A DNA stretch of 64,000 nucleotides from NCBI GenBank assembly GCA_016717005.1, contig JADJUF010000038.1, positions 124,001-188,000 of the forward strand. Direction: 5' to 3'. This stretch comes from Myxococcales bacterium (GTDB taxonomy: Bacteria; Myxococcota_A; Polyangia; Haliangiales; Haliangiaceae). Positions 19,855 through 31,196 of the stretch are shown piece by piece (the stretch's first letter is position 1; every line of letters starts with the position of its first letter). A program made the translations under genes and the position numbers. The notes beneath the pieces were generated by a model. That model ran no database searches. It was given only the letters and a program-made list of their open reading frames with translations, and was not told the origin of the DNA.

Positions 19855-21747
19855 TCACGGCGTCGGCGTGGTCGGCGGCGCTGGCGCGGGCGTCGCCGGG
19901 GCGCCGGTCGGATCGACCACCACCGCGCCGTCGCCGCCGCTGGTGATCGCGAAGACGACGCGTCGGTTGGCGGCCTTGCCCTTCGACGTGCCGTTGTCGG
20001 CGATCGGCGCGGTCTCGCCGAAGCCCTGGGCGGTCAGGCGGGCGCGGTCGATCTTCTTCTTGACCAGGTACGTGAGCACCGACTCGGCCCGGCGCTGCGA
20101 CAGGTCCTGGTTGTGGGCGTCGTCGCCCTCGCTGTCGGTGTGGCCCTCGATCCGCACGGTGATCTCGGGGTGGCCGGCCAGCACCTTGGCGACGTTGTCG
20201 AGGAGCTTGAACGACTTCGAGCGGATGTCGGCCTTGTCGGTGCGGAAGTACACCGCGTCGAGGATCTCGATCTTGTCGCCGGTCAGGCGCACCAGCTGCT
20301 TGGCCTTGCACCCGGCGTTGGCCGGCGTGCCGGGCTCGTCGGGGCAGTTGTCGAGGCGGTCGACGACGGTGTCGCCGTCGCGATCCGGGTCGGGGCAGCC
20401 GCCGTTGTCGGCGACGCCGGGCTCGCGCGGGCAGCGGTCGTCGCGATCGAGCACCCCGTCGGCGTCGTCGTCGAGGTCGGGGCAGCCGTCCTCGTCGGCC
20501 ATGCCGTCGAGATCCTCGGGCTCGTCGGGGCACTGATCGTCCTGGTCGAGCCGGCCGTCGTGATCGCGGTCGGGCAGCGTGTCGGGGCAGCCGTCGTCGT
20601 CGAGGTAGCCGTTGACGACCTCGGCCTGGTACGGGCACGCGTCGGCGTCGCCGACGAAGCCGTCGTGATCGTCGTCGGTCGGCTCCGGCTTGGTGATCGG
20701 ATCGGTCCGCGAGATCGTGCCGGCCTTGGCGATGTCGAGCTTGGGCACGTCGACGCCGTCGTCGCCGCCGCCGGCCAGCGCGTCGGCGACCGAGAACGTG
20801 AAGCGGGCGCCGGCGAAGGCGCGCCAGTCGGGCGTGCCGAAGCCCTGGGCCATGCCGACGCCGCCGCCGAGCAGGACCGAGATCCGCGGCATCGGCGAGA
20901 AGGCGCCGCCCAGCTTGAGCTCGGCGTAGTTGCGATCGAACGAGCCCAGCGCGTCGCCGGCCGCGGTCGCCAGGTTGACGCTGGCGCCGAGCTCGACGCC
21001 GGGGCCGTCGGCGGCGGCCACGCGGAAGCCGACCCCGACCGCGGCCACCAGCTCGTCGTCGACGACCAGCGCCAGCGACTCGGTGCGATCGCGCAGGCGG
21101 TAGCCGAGCGTCGCGGTGGCGCGCCAGACGTCGGAGAACTTGCGGCTGACCGCGACCCCGGGCTCAGCCACGGGGCCCGACTCGCCGATGTACGAGGTCG
21201 AGGTGGCGGTCGGGAACCCGACCACCAGCGTCGCGGCGCCGTCGACGCCGAAAGTGCGCTGGCGCAGGAGGCCGAGCTTGGCCGACACCCGGATGTCGCC
21301 GATGCCGGCCGACGAGCTGCTCGGCAGCATCAGGCTGCCCGCGCTCGAGCTCTGCTGCAGCACCAGCGGCATCGCCAGGCCGAACTCGAGCAGATCGCTC
21401 ACGCCCAGCGCGGCGACCAGCTCGGCGCCGGCGCGGCCCGAGACCGGGGACGCCACGCGCACGCGGTCGCCGCCCTCGTCGCGGTAGATCGTGAGCGGAT
21501 CGTTGGCGTACGAGAACCCGAGGCCCGCGGCCAGCGACAGGCTCGGCAAGACCGTGCCCCACGGCACGTCGAGCACGCCGTCGCGGTCGGCGATCCAGCG
21601 CATGCGCTCGACCGGGACGTCGGTGGTGAGCGGCGCCTGCGCCGCGGCCGAGGTCAGCCCGCCGACGAGCGCGAGCCCGCCGATGGTGAGCGCCAGCAGC
21701 CGGCGGCGCGTGCGAGTGGCGGTGAGTGCGGTGCAGGTGTCGGCCAC
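19855..21747 (-). CDS. OmpA-family outer-membrane protein with thrombospondin type 3 repeats
   Basis: 630 residues. A signal peptide with three arginines (TRRRLLALTIGG) ends SAAAQA. Residues about 40-330 are beta-barrel-like. A calcium-binding TSP3-type segment (about 345-470) repeats DxDxDG..DxxDxCP (DHDGFVGDADACP, DRDHDGRLDQDDQCP, DDADGVLDRDDRCP). The C-terminal OmpA domain (VYFRTDKADI, RIEGHTDSEGDDAHNQDLS, RRAESVLTYL) binds peptidoglycan. A proline/alanine tail follows. GTG 21747 has a GGGGGA ribosome-binding site. The architecture anchors the outer membrane to the cell wall and is common in Myxococcota. Confidence 0.9.
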   Translation of the reverse strand: MADTCTALTATRTRRRLLALTIGGLALVGGLTSAAAQAPLTTDVPVERMRWIADRDGVLDVPWGTVLPSLSLAAGLGFSYANDPLTIYRDEGGDRVRVASPVSGRAGAELVAALGVSDLLEFGLAMPLVLQQSSSAGSLMLPSSSSAGIGDIRVSAKLGLLRQRTFGVDGAATLVVGFPTATSTSYIGESGPVAEPGVAVSRKFSDVWRATATLGYRLRDRTESLALVVDDELVAAVGVGFRVAAADGPGVELGASVNLATAAGDALGSFDRNYAELKLGGAFSPMPRISVLLGGGVGMAQGFGTPDWRAFAGARFTFSVADALAGGGDDGVDVPKLDIAKAGTISRTDPITKPEPTDDDHDGFVGDADACPYQAEVVNGYLDDDGCPDTLPDRDHDGRLDQDDQCPDEPEDLDGMADEDGCPDLDDDADGVLDRDDRCPREPGVADNGGCPDPDRDGDTVVDRLDNCPDEPGTPANAGCKAKQLVRLTGDKIEILDAVYFRTDKADIRSKSFKLLDNVAKVLAGHPEITVRIEGHTDSEGDDAHNQDLSQRRAESVLTYLVKKKIDRARLTAQGFGETAPIADNGTSKGKAANRRVVFAITSGGDGAVVVDPTGAPATPAPAPPTTPTP

Positions 21748-21888
21748 GGGTCCCCCGGATGCAAGCGCAGCAACACCCCGTACGCGTCCTCACCCCTGCG
21801 CACCGACCATGGTCGCAAGCCCCGGTGGCGCGGGTCAACCACCGCCGCCGCGGTTCGACCCAGGGTCGCGATCGGGCGGCGATCCAGG

Positions 21889-21894
21889 TACCAT
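21889..21894 (+). promoter_or_regulatory. -10 box of the sigma factor/kinase operon
   Basis: TACCAT ends 8 bases before GTG 21903 and no ribosome-binding site is present, so a leaderless transcript is likely. No clear -35 is seen. Confidence 0.4.
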
Positions 21895-21902
21895 CGGCGC
21901 AC

Positions 21903-22526
21903 GTGTCGAGTCCCGACGCTGCACGACCAGAGGTCGAGGCCGAGGTCCGCGCCCTCGGTGCCGCCGGGCATTGGGACGCGGCCGCCGCGGCGCTGCTGCG
22001 CGCTTTCGGCGACGAGCTAGCCGACTACCTGGCCGCGATCGCCCGCAGCGAGACCGACGGCGCCGACGCGTTCGCGCAGTTCACCGTCGACGCGTGGCGC
22101 GGCCTGCCGGGCTTCCGGTGGGAGGCCGGCCTGCGGACCTGGTGCTATCGGGTCGCCCGCCACGCGCTGGCGCGGGTGCGCCGCGAGCCGCACCGTCGGC
22201 GGCACGAGGCCCTGGGTTCGCGCGAGCTCGTCGACCTGGCCGAGCAGATCCGCACCCGCACCGCCGCCCACCTGCGCACCGCGGTCAAGGACCAGGTGCG
22301 CGAGCTGCGGCTGCAGCTCGCGCCCGAGGACCAGGCGATCTTGATCATGCGGGTCGATCGCGACCTGTCGTGGCGCGACATCGCGATGATCATGACCGAC
22401 GACGACGCGCCGCTGACCGAGCCCGAGGTCGTCCGGCGGGCCGCGGGGCTGCGCAAGCGGTTCGAGCGCATCAAGGCCGAGCTCCGGGCCCTGGCGCGCG
22501 CGGCCGGGCTGGGCAGCCGCGACTGA
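21903..22526 (+). CDS. RNA polymerase sigma factor, ECF-like
   Basis: 207 residues. A helical region 2 is visible as AFAQFTVDAWRGLPGFRW, then EAGLRTWCYRVARHALARVRRE, the part that in ECF sigma factors melts the -10 region. The second half (LQLAPEDQAILIMRVDRDLSWRDIAMIM) corresponds to sigma region 4 with its helix-turn-helix. GTG 21903 is used because of the -10 box 8 bases upstream. One base separates it from the kinase gene, and such sigma-kinase pairs are frequent in Myxococcota, where the kinase may control the sigma factor. No anti-sigma factor gene is adjacent. Confidence 0.8.
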   Translation: MSSPDAARPEVEAEVRALGAAGHWDAAAAALLRAFGDELADYLAAIARSETDGADAFAQFTVDAWRGLPGFRWEAGLRTWCYRVARHALARVRREPHRRRHEALGSRELVDLAEQIRTRTAAHLRTAVKDQVRELRLQLAPEDQAILIMRVDRDLSWRDIAMIMTDDDAPLTEPEVVRRAAGLRKRFERIKAELRALARAAGLGSRD

Positions 22527-22527
22527 C

Positions 22528-25407
<2,880 letters not shown>

Positions 25408-25450
25408 CGCCGACCGCGACGCGCGCGCGACCGCGACCCGCGGCGCGCGC

Positions 25451-25534
25451 GCGACCTCTCGGGGCCCGCCGCCGCGACCCGCCGCCCGCGGCGCGACCTC
25501 TCGGGGCCCGCCGCCGCGACCCGCCGCCCGCGGC
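25451..25534 (-). repeat. Two 42-base tandem copies downstream of the M48 protease gene
   Basis: Units 25451-25492 and 25493-25534 are identical or nearly so. On the minus strand they resemble the end of the protease gene (CCGAGA.GT.GCGCCGCGGGCGG). The whole gap between two convergent genes (25408-25535) is made of this repeat and related GC-rich sequence. Confidence 0.8.
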
Positions 25535-25535
25535 G

Positions 25536-26441
25536 CTACATCTCGGCGACCGCCGCCTCGAACCGCTCGATCCGGATCGGCGGGATCGCGCGGGTGCCGA
25601 GCGTGCTGGCCTGTGCGCTGACCTTGGCGATCCGATCGGCCGGCTTCGGGTGCGTGGCCTGGAAGCCGCCGTCGCCGCCGCCGTGGGTGGCCGCGAGGGT
25701 CTTCAGGTAGCGCACCAGCGCCTGCGGATCGTAGCCAGCGTGGGCCATGATCGCGAGCCCGATGCGATCGGCCTCGAACTCGGTGTCCTTGGAGTAGCCC
25801 TTGACCAGCAGGCCGTCGATCATGTCGTCCATCGCGCCCTCGAACACCTGCGTCAGCTCGCCCAGCGCCTGCTGATCGAGCTCGACCGAGGTGTCGAGCA
25901 TGGTCTTGGCGACGTTGGCCCAGCGGCCCTTCTTGATCGAGCCGAGCGCGTGGCCGCGCACGACGTGGGCGATCTCGTGCGCCAGGAGCGCCGCCAGCTC
26001 GTCCTCGCTGGTGGCGGCGTGGACCGCGGCGGTCGTGACGAAGACCCAGCCGCCCGGCGCCGCGAACGCGTTGATCGTGTCGCTCTCGACCACGGTGAAG
26101 TGCCAGCCGGCGATCGGCGCCGGCCGGTCGCCCTTGCGCGCGGTCTCCATCGCCGACGCCGCGAGCACGGTGCCGACCGCCGACACGTACGCGGTCACGC
26201 CCTCGAGCGTGCCGGCCTCGAGCGCGTCGGCGTCGAGGTACTTGTAGTCGTGGCGCGCCAGCAGGTTGGTCGCGACCGAGCGCCCGGTCCAGTACTCGTT
26301 CTCGGGCGTGAGGTCCTTCTGGGCGTCGGTGATCGCGTCCCAGGTCTTGGCGAGGCCCTCGGGCGTGAGCTGGACCTTGCACGAGCCGAGCATCGGCGTG
26401 GTCACGGCCAGCGCGGCCGCGACGATCAGGGCGCGCCTCAC
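25536..26441 (-). CDS. M48-family metalloprotease lipoprotein
   Basis: 301 residues. The signal ends with the lipobox LGSC (Cys20), so it is probably anchored to a membrane facing the periplasm. The zinc site HEIAHVVRGH and the downstream glutamate in EFEADRIGLAIM are the M48 (BepA/LoiP-like) pattern. A pro/insert region precedes the catalytic core. BepA-like proteases work in outer-membrane protein quality control. It begins with GTG overlapping the stop of the SH3-like gene by 4 bases and is the last gene of the cyclase operon. A tandem repeat follows its stop. Confidence 0.88.
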   Translation of the reverse strand: MRRALIVAAALAVTTPMLGSCKVQLTPEGLAKTWDAITDAQKDLTPENEYWTGRSVATNLLARHDYKYLDADALEAGTLEGVTAYVSAVGTVLAASAMETARKGDRPAPIAGWHFTVVESDTINAFAAPGGWVFVTTAAVHAATSEDELAALLAHEIAHVVRGHALGSIKKGRWANVAKTMLDTSVELDQQALGELTQVFEGAMDDMIDGLLVKGYSKDTEFEADRIGLAIMAHAGYDPQALVRYLKTLAATHGGGDGGFQATHPKPADRIAKVSAQASTLGTRAIPPIRIERFEAAVAEM

Positions 26442-26935
26442 GGCTCACCGCCCAGGCCGCCCTCGGCGACGAACGCCTCGAGCTCGGTGAAGTCGATGCC
26501 GGTCTTCTCGATCGCGTCGACGTGGCTGAAGTCGAGGTCCGGGTGCTTGCCGCGGTACTGCTCCTCGACGTCGGGCGTGAAGCCGCGGCCGGCCAGCTCG
26601 ACCTCGTCGCGCGACGCGCCGCCGCCGCCGCCGGGCGAGCTCGACAGGGCGACCTTGCCGTCGACGACGCTGGTGCGGTTGATCCAGCCGGTGGCGGCGC
26701 CGCTGACGCGGTACCAGTCGCCCTTGATCTCGGCGATCGTGAGCTGGTCGCCGCGCGACACCGAGCCCGCGGCCTTGCCGATGAACTTGGGCGCCTTCAT
26801 CACCTTGGCGCTCATGACCCGGACGGTCACGACGCTGCCCTTCTTGGGCGCCGCCGTGACCGCGACCGCGCCGGTCAGCGCCAGCGCCGCGACGGTGATC
26901 GCGCACCACCGCATGCTCGTTCGGACTCTTCGCAT
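26438..26935 (-). CDS. Exported bacterial SH3-like (SH3b) domain protein
   Basis: 165 residues. A signal peptide (WCAITVAALALTGAVAVTAA) is followed by an SH3b-type domain with VTVRVMSAKVMKAPKFIG, VSRGDQLTI and GDWYRVSG..TGWINRTSVV. A glycine-rich linker and an acidic C-terminal third follow. SH3b domains bind peptidoglycan or peptides in the envelope. ATG 26935 is selected because GAAGGAGAAG lies just upstream; it starts 2 bases after the cyclase stop. It overlaps the M48 protease start by 4 bases, which suggests a joint envelope-stress or proteolysis role. Confidence 0.8.
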   Translation of the reverse strand: MRRVRTSMRWCAITVAALALTGAVAVTAAPKKGSVVTVRVMSAKVMKAPKFIGKAAGSVSRGDQLTIAEIKGDWYRVSGAATGWINRTSVVDGKVALSSSPGGGGGASRDEVELAGRGFTPDVEEQYRGKHPDLDFSHVDAIEKTGIDFTELEAFVAEGGLGGEP

Positions 26936-26937
26936 GA

Positions 26938-29550
26938 CTACTTCTCCTTCAAGTGCCACACGCCATCCCAGTCATCGCTGGGCGGCTCAGCGGCCAGCTG
27001 CCGGCAGCGCTCGACGTAGGTCTTGGACGGTCCATCGTCGGGGGTGTTCACCAAGATGGCCTCGAACGCCGCCTGGGCGCCAGCGAAATCGCGGGCGCGG
27101 TACCGCGCCAGCGCGGCGCCGAACGCCTCGGTGAGCGCGATCACGTCGGCGCCGACCTGGCCGACCTCGGCGAACACCTCGTAGACCCGCACCGGCTGCT
27201 CCTTGCCCTTGACGGCCAGGAAGTCGAGCTCGCGCGTGACGACGAGATCCTTGACCCGGGCGTAGCAGGCCTCGGAGATCATCAGGCTGGTGCCGTAGGG
27301 CTTGTTGGCGCCCTCGAGCCGGGACGCCAGGTTCACCATGTCGCCCATGACCGTGTAGTTGTACTTGTGGCGCGAGCCCATGTTGCCGACGACGGCGTCG
27401 CCCGACGACAGGCCGGCGCGGGCGAACAGGTCGACGCCGAACTTCGCGCGCCAGCCCGGGCGCAGCTCGGCGCAGCGGTCGCGCATCGCGATCGCGCACC
27501 GGATCGCCGCGGCGGCGTGGTCCTGGTTCGGGATCGGCGCGCCCCAGAACGCCATGACCGCGTCGCCGATGTACTTGTCGACGACGCCGCCGTGCTCGAG
27601 CACGAGGTCGGTCATGTGGGTCAGGTAGTCGTTGAGCAGCGCGACGAGATCTTCGGGCGACAGGTTCTCGCTGAAGCTGGTGAAGCCGGCGATGTCCGAG
27701 AAGTACACCGACATGCCGCGGCGCTCGCCCCACTCGAGCGACAGGTGCTCGGGATGCTCGATCAGCTCCTTGACCAGCGCCGGCGACGTGTAGCGGCCCA
27801 GCGCCTCTTGCACGAACCGGCGGTTGCGGCGCTCGGCGGCCGAGGTCACCAGGATGATCGCGAACACCGAGGCGATCGCGCCCAGGGCCGGGGTCGCGAC
27901 CGCGATCCACACCCCGCGGCTGGTGAACAGCCACCGCGCGAGCCACCAGTAGGCCAGGAGCGAGCCGGCGGTGATCGCCGTGGTCGCCGCCAGGGCGATC
28001 AGCGTGCGCCGGGTCGCCATCCACACCCCGGTGACCAGCATCGCCACCAGCGCGCACAGGCCCAGCGCCATCGCGGCGTCGGCGGGCCGGCTCTGCCGCA
28101 CGATCACCCGGCCGGCCTCGAGGTTGTCGAGCGCGGTGGCCTGGATCTCCGAGCCCGGCACCGGCGTGCCCAGCGGCGTGATGCGGATGTCGCGCAGCGC
28201 CTGGCCGGTCGCGGCGACGATCACGTACTTGCCGCGCAGGCGCTCGAACGCGATCGCCGGCGCCGCGCCCTCGTCGAGCTGCGCCTGCGAGCGCAGGAGC
28301 TCGTAGGCCGGGATGCGCGGGTAGACGCCGGCGCCGTGGAAGCGCAGGCTGAAGCGGCCGTGCTCGTCGAGCGCGATCCGGCGCGACCCGAGCACCAGCT
28401 CGCCGTCGACCAGGCGCGGCGTGACCTCGGGGTGCGCGACGAGGTAGGCGGCCAGCGCCAGCGACGGGTACAGCCGGCCGTCGTGGCGCACCAGCGGCAT
28501 GTGCTGGCGCATGATGCCGTCGGCGTCGGTGCCCTGGTAGACGTTGCCGGCCCGGGCCGGCCCGGCGGCGATCACCGCCAGCGGCGGATCGAGGCCGTCG
28601 CGGCGCTCGAGCGTGAGCCCGCCGTCGCCGCCGACGAAGCCGTCGCGCCGGGTGATGATCGTCGTCGGCGTCAGCTCGGTCGCGAGCTCGGCCGCGGTCA
28701 GCACGCGCGGGGCTGGCTCGATCGGCGCCGCGGGCTCGCCGTCGTCGTCGGCCGGCGCCTCGTCGGTCGGCGCGTCGCCGGTCGGGGCGTCGCCGGTCGG
28801 GGCGTCGTCGGTCGGGGCGTCGCCGGTCGGGGCGTCGCCGGTCGGGGCGTCGCCGGTCGGGGCGTCGTCGGCCGGCTCCGGCGGCGCGAACAGCTCGGCC
28901 AGCTCCTCGGCGGCCGACATCCGGCGCCAGGCCGCGACCACGTCGGCGGCCTCGTCCTTGCCGCCGTACCAGACCGTCACGCCGCCGCCGTCGGGCACCA
29001 GGAACACGCGCGTGTTCCACGCCAGCAGCTTCTGCGCCGCGATCTCGGCGGCGGCCGCGTCGTCGAAGCGCCGCAGCGGCGCGGCCCACGCGCCGGTCCG
29101 GGAGCGGGCCACCAGCGGGTCCTTGGTGAGCGCCAGACCGATCACGACGTTGCCGGCGTCGCGCATCGCCTGGGCGAACTCCTCGGCGTCGCCGACGGAG
29201 TACTGGCCGCGGTCCTGGAACAGCCAGTCGAACACGACGACCTTGGCCCCGGCCGTCTTGCAGTAGGCGGCGATGTAGCCGTACATCGCGCGCGGCCACG
29301 GCCAGGTCACGTCGAGGTTGTCCTCGGCGTCCTCGATGTCTTGCTCCGACACCTCGATCAACACGATGTCGGGGGAGGCCGTGCTGGGGCGGGCCGCGGC
29401 GCGGGCGCGCTGATCGTAGGTCCACAGCTCGCCGCCCTCGAGCAAGCGCGGGCGCGCGAACGCCAGCACCGCGGCGACCAGCCCGACCAGCACCCCGACC
29501 AGCCCAGCTGCGACCAGCTTCTTGGCCCGCGGCGACAGGGATGCGCTCAC
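26938..29550 (-). CDS. CHASE2-domain class III adenylate/guanylate cyclase
   Basis: 870 residues. An N-terminal membrane helix and an extracytoplasmic CHASE2 sensor domain (TYDQRARAAA, SPDIVLIEVSEQDIE, VVVFDWLFQDRG, GTDADGIMRQHMPLV) are followed by about three membrane helices. The cyclase domain (about 640-830) has the metal-binding aspartates in VYFSDIAGFTSFSE and VDKYIGDAVMAFWGAP, and YNYTVMGDMVNLASRLEGANK. It should make cAMP in response to an envelope signal. A short TPR-like tail ends the protein. The CHASE2 domain is interrupted near residue 230-270 by APTGD repeats. Start GTG 29550 follows a -10 box at 6 bases. It heads the operon with the SH3-like protein and M48 protease. Confidence 0.9.
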   Translation of the reverse strand: MSASLSPRAKKLVAAGLVGVLVGLVAAVLAFARPRLLEGGELWTYDQRARAAARPSTASPDIVLIEVSEQDIEDAEDNLDVTWPWPRAMYGYIAAYCKTAGAKVVVFDWLFQDRGQYSVGDAEEFAQAMRDAGNVVIGLALTKDPLVARSRTGAWAAPLRRFDDAAAAEIAAQKLLAWNTRVFLVPDGGGVTVWYGGKDEAADVVAAWRRMSAAEELAELFAPPEPADDAPTGDAPTGDAPTGDAPTDDAPTGDAPTGDAPTDEAPADDDGEPAAPIEPAPRVLTAAELATELTPTTIITRRDGFVGGDGGLTLERRDGLDPPLAVIAAGPARAGNVYQGTDADGIMRQHMPLVRHDGRLYPSLALAAYLVAHPEVTPRLVDGELVLGSRRIALDEHGRFSLRFHGAGVYPRIPAYELLRSQAQLDEGAAPAIAFERLRGKYVIVAATGQALRDIRITPLGTPVPGSEIQATALDNLEAGRVIVRQSRPADAAMALGLCALVAMLVTGVWMATRRTLIALAATTAITAGSLLAYWWLARWLFTSRGVWIAVATPALGAIASVFAIILVTSAAERRNRRFVQEALGRYTSPALVKELIEHPEHLSLEWGERRGMSVYFSDIAGFTSFSENLSPEDLVALLNDYLTHMTDLVLEHGGVVDKYIGDAVMAFWGAPIPNQDHAAAAIRCAIAMRDRCAELRPGWRAKFGVDLFARAGLSSGDAVVGNMGSRHKYNYTVMGDMVNLASRLEGANKPYGTSLMISEACYARVKDLVVTRELDFLAVKGKEQPVRVYEVFAEVGQVGADVIALTEAFGAALARYRARDFAGAQAAFEAILVNTPDDGPSKTYVERCRQLAAEPPSDDWDGVWHLKEK
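28759..28870 (-). repeat. 15-base coding tandem repeat inside the cyclase gene
   Basis: About seven units of period 15 (GCGTCGCCGGTCGGG, two variant forms) encode APTGD/APTDD repeats in the sensor domain. Units are almost identical at DNA level, so copy number is probably unstable between strains. Confidence 0.9.
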
Positions 29551-29556
29551 CCCGGC

Positions 29557-29562
29557 ACGGTA
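29557..29562 (-). promoter_or_regulatory. -10 box of the cyclase operon
   Basis: TACCGT on the minus strand ends 6 bases before GTG 29550. It predicts a leaderless transcript. Confidence 0.4.
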
Positions 29563-29599
29563 CCACGGGCGTGATCGTCCCTCGCGTCGCGTCACCTGC

Positions 29600-29605
29600 T
29601 ACAAC
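29600..29605 (+). promoter_or_regulatory. -10-like box before the gamma-glutamylcyclotransferase-like gene
   Basis: TACAAC ends 6 bases before GTG 29612. The same GCTACAACC string precedes the metallo-hydrolase at 30297. Confidence 0.35.
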
Positions 29606-29611
29606 CGAAGC

Positions 29612-30046
29612 GTGAGCACCGACGAGCGCAGGACGGTCCCCGCGACCGTCGTCGATCGACTGTTCGTCTACGGGACGCTGCGCACGGGCCAGACCGCGCG
29701 CGCGATCGTCGCGGCGCACCTCGTCGGCGGCGTCAGCGCGACGACCCGCGGCAGCCTGTACGCCTTCCCGGGCGACTACCCGGGGGTCGTGCCCGATGAC
29801 GGCGGGGTGATCGTCGGCGAGCTGCTGCAGCTCCGCGATCTGGCGTCGGCGCTGCCGCTGCTCGACGCGTTCGAGGGCGACGAGTTCATGCGCATGTTGA
29901 CCGAGGTCACGACCGCGGACGGCGGGACCTGGGCGTGGATCTACGTCCTCGTGTCACCCGAGCTGGCGCGCCATGGGCGCCGGCTCGAGCACGGTGACTG
30001 GGCGCGCTACCTGGCGCGCGCGGCGAGTGATCAGGATCCGAAGTAA
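29612..30046 (+). CDS. Gamma-glutamylcyclotransferase (AIG2/GGCT)-like protein
   Basis: 144 residues. The N-terminal signature LFVYGTLRTGQ forms the substrate-binding loop of the GGCT fold, and an acidic residue that can act as catalytic base lies in DAFEGDEFMRM. The middle segment GSLYAFPGDYPGVVPDDGGVIVGELLQL is also typical of the family. Members release 5-oxoproline from gamma-glutamyl peptides or act on gamma-glutamylamines; the true substrate here is unknown. GTG 29612 is taken from the -10 box 6 bases upstream. It is divergent from the cyclase operon with 61 bases between the starts. Confidence 0.8.
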   Translation: MSTDERRTVPATVVDRLFVYGTLRTGQTARAIVAAHLVGGVSATTRGSLYAFPGDYPGVVPDDGGVIVGELLQLRDLASALPLLDAFEGDEFMRMLTEVTTADGGTWAWIYVLVSPELARHGRRLEHGDWARYLARAASDQDPK

Positions 30047-30132
30047 GCGACCAGCGCGAGAGACAAGGCGGTTAGCGCGAGCGCGAAGGTGCCGGCGCTG
30101 ACTTCGCGCGGGCGACGATGGATCGATTGCAC
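30031..30132 (-). CDS. Possible 33-residue single-membrane-span small protein
   Basis: A short frame from GTG 30132 encodes a basic N terminus (MQSIHRRPREVS) and then one convincing hydrophobic helix (AGTFALALTALSLALVAYFG). It overlaps the end of the convergent cyclotransferase gene by 16 bases. No ribosome-binding site is seen; TTGACT lies about 30 bases upstream on the same strand without a clear -10. The membrane-protein-like composition is the only support, so it is tentative. Confidence 0.3.
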   Translation of the reverse strand: MQSIHRRPREVSAGTFALALTALSLALVAYFGS

Positions 30133-30284
30133 GGGCGCAGTTTGTCCAAACGCCGGCAGGAGTCAAGGGTTGGGTCGGTGCATCGCGGGGCGTGAAAAAG
30201 CGATAGATCACAATAGGTTAGACGACGATCGCGGTGCCGAAATGTCAGAACACGGCTCAGCGCGGCGCCCGCGCCGGCGTGGGC

Positions 30285-30290
30285 TACAAC
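30285..30290 (+). promoter_or_regulatory. -10-like box before the metallo-beta-lactamase-fold gene
   Basis: TACAAC ends 6 bases before ATG 30297. The region 30133-30284 contains no convincing gene and is less GC-rich near 30190-30225. Confidence 0.35.
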
Positions 30291-30296
30291 CACGCC

Positions 30297-30935
30297 ATGC
30301 TGTGCGAGACGTTCGCCGCCGGGCCGTTCCAGTGCAACTGCACGATCATCGCCGACCCGGCGACGCGCGAGGCGATCGTGATCGATCCCGGCGGCGAGGT
30401 CGCGCGCATCGCCGCGATCGTGCGCGCCAACGATCTGACCGTGCGCGCGATCGTCCACACCCACGCGCACCTCGATCACATCTTCGCGACCCGCGACGTC
30501 AAGCTCGCGCACGGCGGCGAGGTGTGCCTGCACCCCGACGACAAGCCGCTCTACGACGCGGCGGCGGTGCAGGCGGCGATGTTCGGGTTCCCGGCGCCGC
30601 GGATGACCGCGGTCGAGCGGTGGCTGGCCGACGGCGATCAGCTCGGGTTCGGCGCGCGCGCAGCGCTGGTGGTCCACACGCCCGGGCACACCCCCGGCTC
30701 GGTGTGCTTCGAGGTGGCGGCGCCCGGCGAGCCCACGCGGCTGTTCGCGGGCGACACGCTGTTCCGGCGCAGCGTCGGGCGCACCGATCTGCCGGGCGGC
30801 GACGCGGCCCAGCTGCGCACCTCGATCAAGACCCGGCTGTACACGCGCGATCTCGACGCGGTCGTCATCCCCGGCCACGGCCCGACGACCACGCTCGGCG
30901 ACGAGGCCCGCGCCAACCCGTTCGTCCGCGCCTGA
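30297..30935 (+). CDS. Metallo-beta-lactamase-fold hydrolase (glyoxalase II-like)
   Basis: 212 residues. The metal-binding motif HTHAHLDHI (His56, His58, Asp60, His61) is complete. Further ligands are in HTPGHTPGSVCFE, FAGDTLFRRSVGRTDLPGG and IPGHGPTTTLGDEARANPF. The last two blocks are characteristic of the glyoxalase II/YcbL subgroup. It would hydrolyse a thioester such as S-lactoylglutathione, but the substrate is not proven. ATG 30297 fits both the family N terminus and the box 6 bases upstream. Its last codons are tandemly repeated after the stop. Confidence 0.88.
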   Translation: MLCETFAAGPFQCNCTIIADPATREAIVIDPGGEVARIAAIVRANDLTVRAIVHTHAHLDHIFATRDVKLAHGGEVCLHPDDKPLYDAAAVQAAMFGFPAPRMTAVERWLADGDQLGFGARAALVVHTPGHTPGSVCFEVAAPGEPTRLFAGDTLFRRSVGRTDLPGGDAAQLRTSIKTRLYTRDLDAVVIPGHGPTTTLGDEARANPFVRA

Positions 30936-31001
30936 CCCTCGGCGACGAGGCCCGCGCCAACCCGTTCGTCCGCGCCTGACCCTCGACGACGAGGCCCGCG
31001 C
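30895..31001 (+). repeat. Tandem repeat of the hydrolase gene's 3' end
   Basis: The 44 bases covering the last 13 codons and the stop (30895-30938) are repeated exactly at 30939-30982, and a third diverged partial copy begins at 30983. The remaining gap to 31196 has no clear gene; the frame of the next gene stays open through part of it (GACGPKPVEVED...). Confidence 0.9.
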
Positions 31002-31196
31002 GAATGCGCGGGCCGGTGACGATCGTCGGGACGATCCAGCGGCACCTCGAGGATCGATCGCGGTGCCTGCGGGCCCAAGCCGGTCGAGGTCGAGGACACC
31101 TCGCAGGACGGGACCTTCCAGGGCGGCGTTGGGGATGATCCCGGGGTGCTCGTGAGCGGCCAGATCGTTGGCGGCGCTCGAGCGTCAGCAGGCCCG

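Noticed and set aside
28759..28870. CRISPR-like array
   Set aside because: Repeats are only 15 bases, contiguous and in frame with the protein; there are no spacers and no cas genes.
29954..30211. 85-codon minus-strand frame between the cyclotransferase and hydrolase genes
   Set aside because: The product is an Arg/Pro/Thr mixture without structure; the overlapping 33-codon frame is the only protein-like part.
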